The translations under genes were made by a program, and so were the position numbers. Shown here one piece after another: positions 6,357-9,731 of a stretch of 9,731 bases of DNA. The stretch is taken from contig CAKQHO010000123.1 in assembly GCA_934234185.1 (NCBI GenBank), positions 1-9,731 of the forward strand. Direction: 5' to 3'. Each line of letters starts with the position of its first letter. The stretch's first letter is position 1. Source of the DNA: an uncultured Psychrobacillus sp. Its GTDB lineage: Bacteria; Bacillota; Bacilli; Bacillales_A; Planococcaceae. The notes below the pieces were generated by a model. That model saw only the letters and a list, made by a program, of their open reading frames with translations. It had not been told where the DNA came from and did not search any database.

Positions 6357-6433
6357 TTGAGCACCTCCGGTAACAGGTCTTTAATCCTCATTTGTATTAA
6401 ATAGCTACTTTCTTGTATATAGGACTTTTCCAT
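6353..6433 (-). CDS. Possible 26-residue ORF translationally coupled to the LXG gene
   Basis: Between the DUF5344-like gene and the LXG gene there is a 26-codon frame starting MEKSYIQESS and ending LLPEVLK. Its ATG is preceded, after five bases, by TAAGGTGA, a good match to the 3' part of the ribosome binding consensus. Its TGA overlaps the LXG ATG in an ATGA, and ribosomes on it would run through the GGAGG used by the LXG gene. The frame is also open upstream of the ATG, back to a TGA inside the DUF5344-like gene. The peptide is charged and helical, with no membrane segment. It could be a true small protein, a coupling leader with no peptide function, or chance. Confidence 0.35.
   Translation of the reverse strand: MEKSYIQESSYLIQMRIKDLLPEVLK
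6364..6368 (-). promoter_or_regulatory. Ribosome binding site of the LXG gene
   Basis: GGAGG followed by TG lies seven bases before the LXG ATG, the strongest and best-spaced site among the genes of the module. It sits inside the last codons of the small upstream frame, so translation of that frame would expose it. Confidence 0.75.
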
Positions 6434-6465
6434 TCTCTTCACCTTATCTGAATAATTCTCCACAT

Positions 6466-6765
6466 TTACATTGGTAATGGCCTTGGTCCCTTTATAGAAG
6501 AGTCAATTACATTTGAAATCATCTCATCCGTCTCTTTCATCGACTGAACTGATTTTTTAGAAGTTTGGTTATTCGAAGTCAAAATTTCTTGATAATGTAA
6601 TAACACTTCCTCTAGCTCAACAGAAAGACTTGTTAACTTATCTACTACATTTAATTTGTTACCTGAAATAGGCTCTGGCTTTGAAGGATCCAATGAACCA
6701 TTCGCAGCAGTAATTTCATCTAGTTGGGATTCTACTTCCGAATAGCTTATTTTTATTTCAGTCAT
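6466..6765 (-). CDS. DUF5344-like (YwqI-type) LXG partner protein
   Basis: This is a small helical acidic protein of 99 residues from the start chosen here. It has the look of the YwqI/YxiC group that accompanies LXG toxins in bacilli: a first helix with ISYSEVESQLDEI, a loop with SGNKLNVVDKL, and a long second helix ending in KETDEMISNVID. Partners of this type form helical hairpins that assemble with the LXG domain into a secretion-competent complex. An ATG at 6771 is also in frame (MYMTEIK), but GAGGGG would be only three bases away; from the ATG at 6765 the spacing is nine, so 6765 is preferred. It follows the DUF5082-like gene by about 18 bases. The last nine residues (KGPRPLPM) form a short non-helical tail. 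Confidence 0.72.
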   Translation of the reverse strand: MTEIKISYSEVESQLDEITAANGSLDPSKPEPISGNKLNVVDKLTSLSVELEEVLLHYQEILTSNNQTSKKSVQSMKETDEMISNVIDSSIKGPRPLPM

Positions 6766-6783
6766 ATACATACACCCCTCTTG

Positions 6784-7152
6784 TTATCGTGCAGCTTTCG
6801 CCCTCGCTGCTCTTTCAGCTGCTTCTCTAGCTTTGATTTCCTCGATAATCCGTTTAATTTGTTCAATTTCTGCTTCTAAGGAGGCTATTTTGTTATCAAT
6901 AGCTGTAAAAACAGCGTTGAATTGACTACCAACTATCTCTAAATAGGAGGCTTCAATCCCTCCTTCTCGAATATTGTCAAACTGATCAGCTAGATTGCCG
7001 TGCCAGGTCATTGCAGTTAAATGTGGCTCTAAGCATTTACGCTGGTTTGCTTGGAATTCCGATTGTTTCCCAGATAATGCAGCCTTGCATGCCTTCAACC
7101 GTTGGACCTCTAGCTGTTTCTTTGCCAAAAGAGCGGTATAGTAGCTTAACAT
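6784..7152 (-). CDS. DUF5082-like (YwqH-type) LXG partner protein
   Basis: This 122-residue protein is almost wholly helical. The first helix (about 3-40) is followed by TWHGNLADQF, where Trp50-His51-Gly52 takes the place of the WXG turn of ESX proteins. A second long helix (about 75-122) is a probable coiled coil ending in an Ala/Arg-rich stretch (AAERAARAKAAR). These features fit the DUF5082/YwqH group, whose genes sit just before DUF5344 and LXG genes (as in ywqHIJ of Bacillus subtilis). The likely role is a co-secreted or targeting partner of the LXG effector. The ATG overlaps the essA stop by one base (TGATG), with GGGGGAG close upstream, so effector-module translation is directly tied to the machine genes. 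Confidence 0.78.
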   Translation of the reverse strand: MLSYYTALLAKKQLEVQRLKACKAALSGKQSEFQANQRKCLEPHLTAMTWHGNLADQFDNIREGGIEASYLEIVGSQFNAVFTAIDNKIASLEAEIEQIKRIIEEIKAREAAERAARAKAAR

Positions 7153-7691
7153 CAGTCTCCCCCATTCCCTATTGATTTGGTTTGTAATGGTTTCGCTGCT
7201 TCTTCATTCTTCAACCTAGGTAGGATGAAAATTAATAAGGAACCAATTCCGGTAATTAATAATAACCCGATGATTATCATCGGAAGCTTACTCGATGCTC
7301 CATCCTGTATAGGAGCTTGTGTAGTTTTCAAGCTAGTAGAATAGCTTTCCACTGAAAAAAGTTTAAGCTCCTGTGATCGAGCAGATACTGTGCTCTTTTC
7401 TCCTCTATTACTTGTTTGAAATAAAAAAGACGTATCATCTCTTACGGGAAGCTGCTTTCTTCCATCAAAGTAAATGTTAAACTGCTTTTGGGGCAGGGTA
7501 TTTTTTAACTCTAATTTTTTTCCATCGTGAAGATAGTCCGTATTTTTCTTAAATTTTAAGCTTTCATAAATTAGTGGGTCTAAAACAGAGGAAGATGTTT
7601 CTTCCTCTGCTAGGACCACAAACATTCCACTTATCCATAAGAAGAATGTCAGTAACAAAATCCATTTTCCCTTATGCTTCATGTGCCTCAT
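7152..7691 (-). CDS. essA: Type VII secretion protein EssA
   Basis: This is a 179-residue membrane protein of the T7SSb machine (YueC in Bacillus subtilis). A basic N-terminus and hydrophobic stretch (about 10-28) ending in VLA-EE look like a signal peptide or first membrane helix. A polar extracellular domain with DPLIYESLKFK near 38-48 follows, then a second membrane helix (LPMIIIGLLLITGIGSLLIF, about 136-155) and a short cytoplasmic tail. Size, topology and position right after esaA all agree with EssA. The gene overlaps the esaA end by 20 bases. Two starts are possible, at 7691 and at 7682 (Met4); both have GAGG only three or four bases upstream, so the choice is open. Identification rests on context as much as on sequence. 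Confidence 0.83.
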   Translation of the reverse strand: MRHMKHKGKWILLLTFFLWISGMFVVLAEEETSSSVLDPLIYESLKFKKNTDYLHDGKKLELKNTLPQKQFNIYFDGRKQLPVRDDTSFLFQTSNRGEKSTVSARSQELKLFSVESYSTSLKTTQAPIQDGASSKLPMIIIGLLLITGIGSLLIFILPRLKNEEAAKPLQTKSIGNGGD

Positions 7692-9731
7692 CTACCCTCG
7701 TGGCTTTGTTTTTTCTTCCAATAAAATAAGAGGTAGCTAGCATGATAATTGCTATGAAAGCCGTAACCACAGCTCCGATCATAAAGCTTGTTTCCGGTTC
7801 ATATTTGATAGACATATATACTATTGATAGCATGTCTGGAACGTCAATTGTTGGAACTGCCAAAATTAACAGAGGAATAATATAAACTACCATTAACGCG
7901 ATTCCTGCAATCCAGCCAGCTGCTTGCCCAAATTCAAGGGCTGCCTTGATAAGAGATGCTCCTGCCAATAACAGCAAGACCGTAAAAATGGACCACTCTA
8001 ACGCACGAGAGTCATTTAACACATACATATTAATACTATATAAGCTAATAATAGCTCCTACGATTAAAGACAATATTCCTGTCATCGCTAGCTTTAAGCC
8101 TTCAGATCCCGATTTTAAATGGGAAGTAAAGTAACCGATGAATAGACTACTAATCAGAAGGACTAGGAATAAGATAACTGGTGGAACTCTACTAGCAGAT
8201 TCAGATAATACGGCTTCCCCCTTTACTGCAAGAGGATTTACATAGTGCTGGAATACATAGCCGTTCTCTTGACCATCTACATAGGTGTTGCCCAAGAATT
8301 CCTGAATGTCACTATCAAATTCTGTCATAGCCGCGACATTTGTTTCCCAAGTATTCGAAAACTCCTCAGAAGTTTCCTTCATAACCCCTGCCTTTTCATG
8401 TAAATCGTTTGCATAGCCTACTAGACTGTTTTGTCTATCCGATAGAGAGATCATCATTTGATTAAGTGTCAGTAATTGACCACTAATATTTTGACCACCA
8501 GATGCTACTTCTCCCTCACTAACAGACTGTTGTGGCTCCGGTGAGCCTAGAGTAGCTGGGTTTTGAATCTGTTGTAGTAGAAGATTCGCTTGCTCATCAA
8601 TAGAATTTAACTCATTTACTAATACAATATGTTGTTGTTCTACATTTTCCTTGTAGCCAGACATAATAGCTGCAAAAGTTGTATCTAAATCATTAATACT
8701 TAGTTGTGTTTGAGGAATGCTCTCTTCCATAGATATCCAGCTTTCAAGCTCCAATTCTTGCACATCCACTACATCTTTGAGAAGAGTTGTAAGAATATCA
8801 TCCTCCAGAAAACCTTCTTTAATTTGATTTTGAATATCATCATTTAGAGTATATTCGAACTGCTGAAGTGTTGCGTAATAGGATAATAATGAGCTTAAGT
8901 TCATATTAGAGTATCCTTTTGCAAATAATTCTTGCAGTCTCGTTTTCTGTGATCCACTTAAATTTTTATGTCCAATTAACTTTTGCTCTTTTTGTTTAAT
9001 TTCAGCACCGATTCTAGCCAAATCAGCTGGATAGGTATTTAAAACCTCTTTAACTGAAGTATATTCACTAAAGATAGAATGGTAGCTATTTAACAATTCA
9101 TTGTAGTTATCCGTAGCTGCCACATAATCATTAAGGTCTTGCTGATGAGCCACTTCCCATTTATCCTCTTTCCCCTTCATGTTAGGTTCAATTGAAGATA
9201 ATTCCTTTTGAAGCTTATCTAACTCTGTTATCAACTCAGATTTAGGATCTGTCTCTACAATTTTTTGCTTGAGAGTATTAATGACCGATACTAGTTCTGT
9301 TATCTTTATTTTCTCAGCAGCTAGTTCAGGAGGGGATTCGGCTATTTTTTCATCTATTTTTTGTAGCATCCCTGCTTTTGTTTCTGCTAACCTATCAGGA
9401 TTTATACCTATAATTTCAGTGCCACTAACAGCTAAATCCTTCTTAGTTGTAATATCTCTCTCTAGGTTACGCAGCAAAGCAAAGTTATAACGATCAATTG
9501 CTTTCTTTTGAATTCCTAGTAAGTCAGAAAGCTGACGATCCACTACTTTTTTTCTATCATTTGATAGCTGATTAAACTTTTCCTGGTTTGCCGCCACCAT
9601 ATCATTTACTTTATTAATTTCGTTAGTAAGCTTCTGATTGCTATCCTCCAGCATCTTTACTGTTTCTGCAAATTGTTCATTTTGCTTGAGGGCAGCAGCT
9701 TGAATCTTAGCTAAACTGCTATCCTGAACCT
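7672..9731 (-). CDS. esaA: Type VII secretion protein EsaA, N-terminus missing at the window edge
   Basis: The frame stays open from the stop at 7672 to the right edge, about 686 codons, so the true start lies outside. An internal ATG at 9654 is not a convincing start: the upstream codons (for example ALKQNEQFAETVK) continue the same coiled coil. The visible part is a long extracellular coiled-coil stalk and head (about the first 510 residues) with a low-complexity linker (SPEPQQSVSEGEVASGG), followed by five close membrane helices near the C-terminus. In the numbering from 9654 these fall at 491-511, 521-541, 552-572, 579-600 and 623-645, before a short basic-then-acidic tail. This is the architecture of EsaA, called YueB in Bacillus subtilis, where its ectodomain is the receptor of phage SPP1. 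EsaA joins EssB, EssC and EssA in the export channel; those other genes would lie to the right. Confidence 0.9.
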   Translation of the reverse strand, partial: VQDSSLAKIQAAALKQNEQFAETVKMLEDSNQKLTNEINKVNDMVAANQEKFNQLSNDRKKVVDRQLSDLLGIQKKAIDRYNFALLRNLERDITTKKDLAVSGTEIIGINPDRLAETKAGMLQKIDEKIAESPPELAAEKIKITELVSVINTLKQKIVETDPKSELITELDKLQKELSSIEPNMKGKEDKWEVAHQQDLNDYVAATDNYNELLNSYHSIFSEYTSVKEVLNTYPADLARIGAEIKQKEQKLIGHKNLSGSQKTRLQELFAKGYSNMNLSSLLSYYATLQQFEYTLNDDIQNQIKEGFLEDDILTTLLKDVVDVQELELESWISMEESIPQTQLSINDLDTTFAAIMSGYKENVEQQHIVLVNELNSIDEQANLLLQQIQNPATLGSPEPQQSVSEGEVASGGQNISGQLLTLNQMMISLSDRQNSLVGYANDLHEKAGVMKETSEEFSNTWETNVAAMTEFDSDIQEFLGNTYVDGQENGYVFQHYVNPLAVKGEAVLSESASRVPPVILFLVLLISSLFIGYFTSHLKSGSEGLKLAMTGILSLIVGAIISLYSINMYVLNDSRALEWSIFTVLLLLAGASLIKAALEFGQAAGWIAGIALMVVYIIPLLILAVPTIDVPDMLSIVYMSIKYEPETSFMIGAVVTAFIAIIMLATSYFIGRKNKATRVDEAHEA

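Noticed and set aside
6400..6520. Frameshift extending the DUF5344-like protein into the downstream frame
   Set aside because: The protein already has the expected family length and helix ends, and I see no clear slippery site. The downstream frame is better explained as a separate small ORF or chance.
6466..6771. DUF5344-like start at the ATG at 6771
   Set aside because: The GAGGGG site would be only three bases away; the next in-frame ATG at 6765 has a normal nine-base spacing.
7672..9654. EsaA as a complete protein starting at the ATG at 9654
   Set aside because: The frame stays open to the window edge and the upstream codons continue the coiled coil. The N-terminal membrane helix expected of EsaA is missing, so the gene is cut by the window.
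1..9731. CRISPR array, tRNA or rRNA genes, insertion sequences, attachment sites
   Set aside because: No regularly spaced repeats, cloverleaf-like sequences, transposase frames or flanking terminal repeats were seen.

Overview
The window is AT-rich, with strong Shine-Dalgarno sequences, ATGA-type gene overlaps and protein families typical of Firmicutes. The content (EsaA, EssA, an LXG protein and a RocB-type M20 hydrolase) points to a Bacillaceae or Planococcaceae-like bacillus. The genus cannot be fixed from this sequence.

About three quarters of the window (from the right edge down to about 2479, all minus strand) is the distal part of a type VIIb secretion (T7SSb/Ess/Yuk) locus. Reading in the direction of transcription, it starts with the C-terminal two thirds of EsaA (cut by the right edge) and EssA, both membrane components of the machine. 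These run without a gap into an effector module: a DUF5082-like (YwqH-type) helical protein, a DUF5344-like (YwqI-type) helical protein, a probable 26-codon coupling ORF, and a 486-residue LXG protein. After the LXG gene come a 240-residue six-helix membrane protein, a 257-residue soluble protein that looks like an EspG/EsaE-type export chaperone, and, after a 180-base leader, a second six-helix membrane protein. The T7SS run ends at a strong bidirectional terminator at 2424-2467.

The LXG protein is the centre of interest. Its C-terminal region shows no nuclease, NADase or deaminase motif that I recognise. It has two consecutive GxxxGxxxGxxxG ladders followed by a DxDxDGxxD calcium-type loop close to the C-terminus. 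I read this as a pore-forming antibacterial effector, with the adjacent membrane protein as the likely immunity protein.

The left quarter is separate. A small plus-strand gene at 2206-2406 seems to start at an ATT codon behind a near-perfect ribosome binding site. Divergent from it is a single rocB-like gene (351-1946, minus) with its own sigma-A-type promoter and its own terminator. The first 180 bases are a cluster of hairpins and terminators that probably closes a plus-strand transcript entering from the left.
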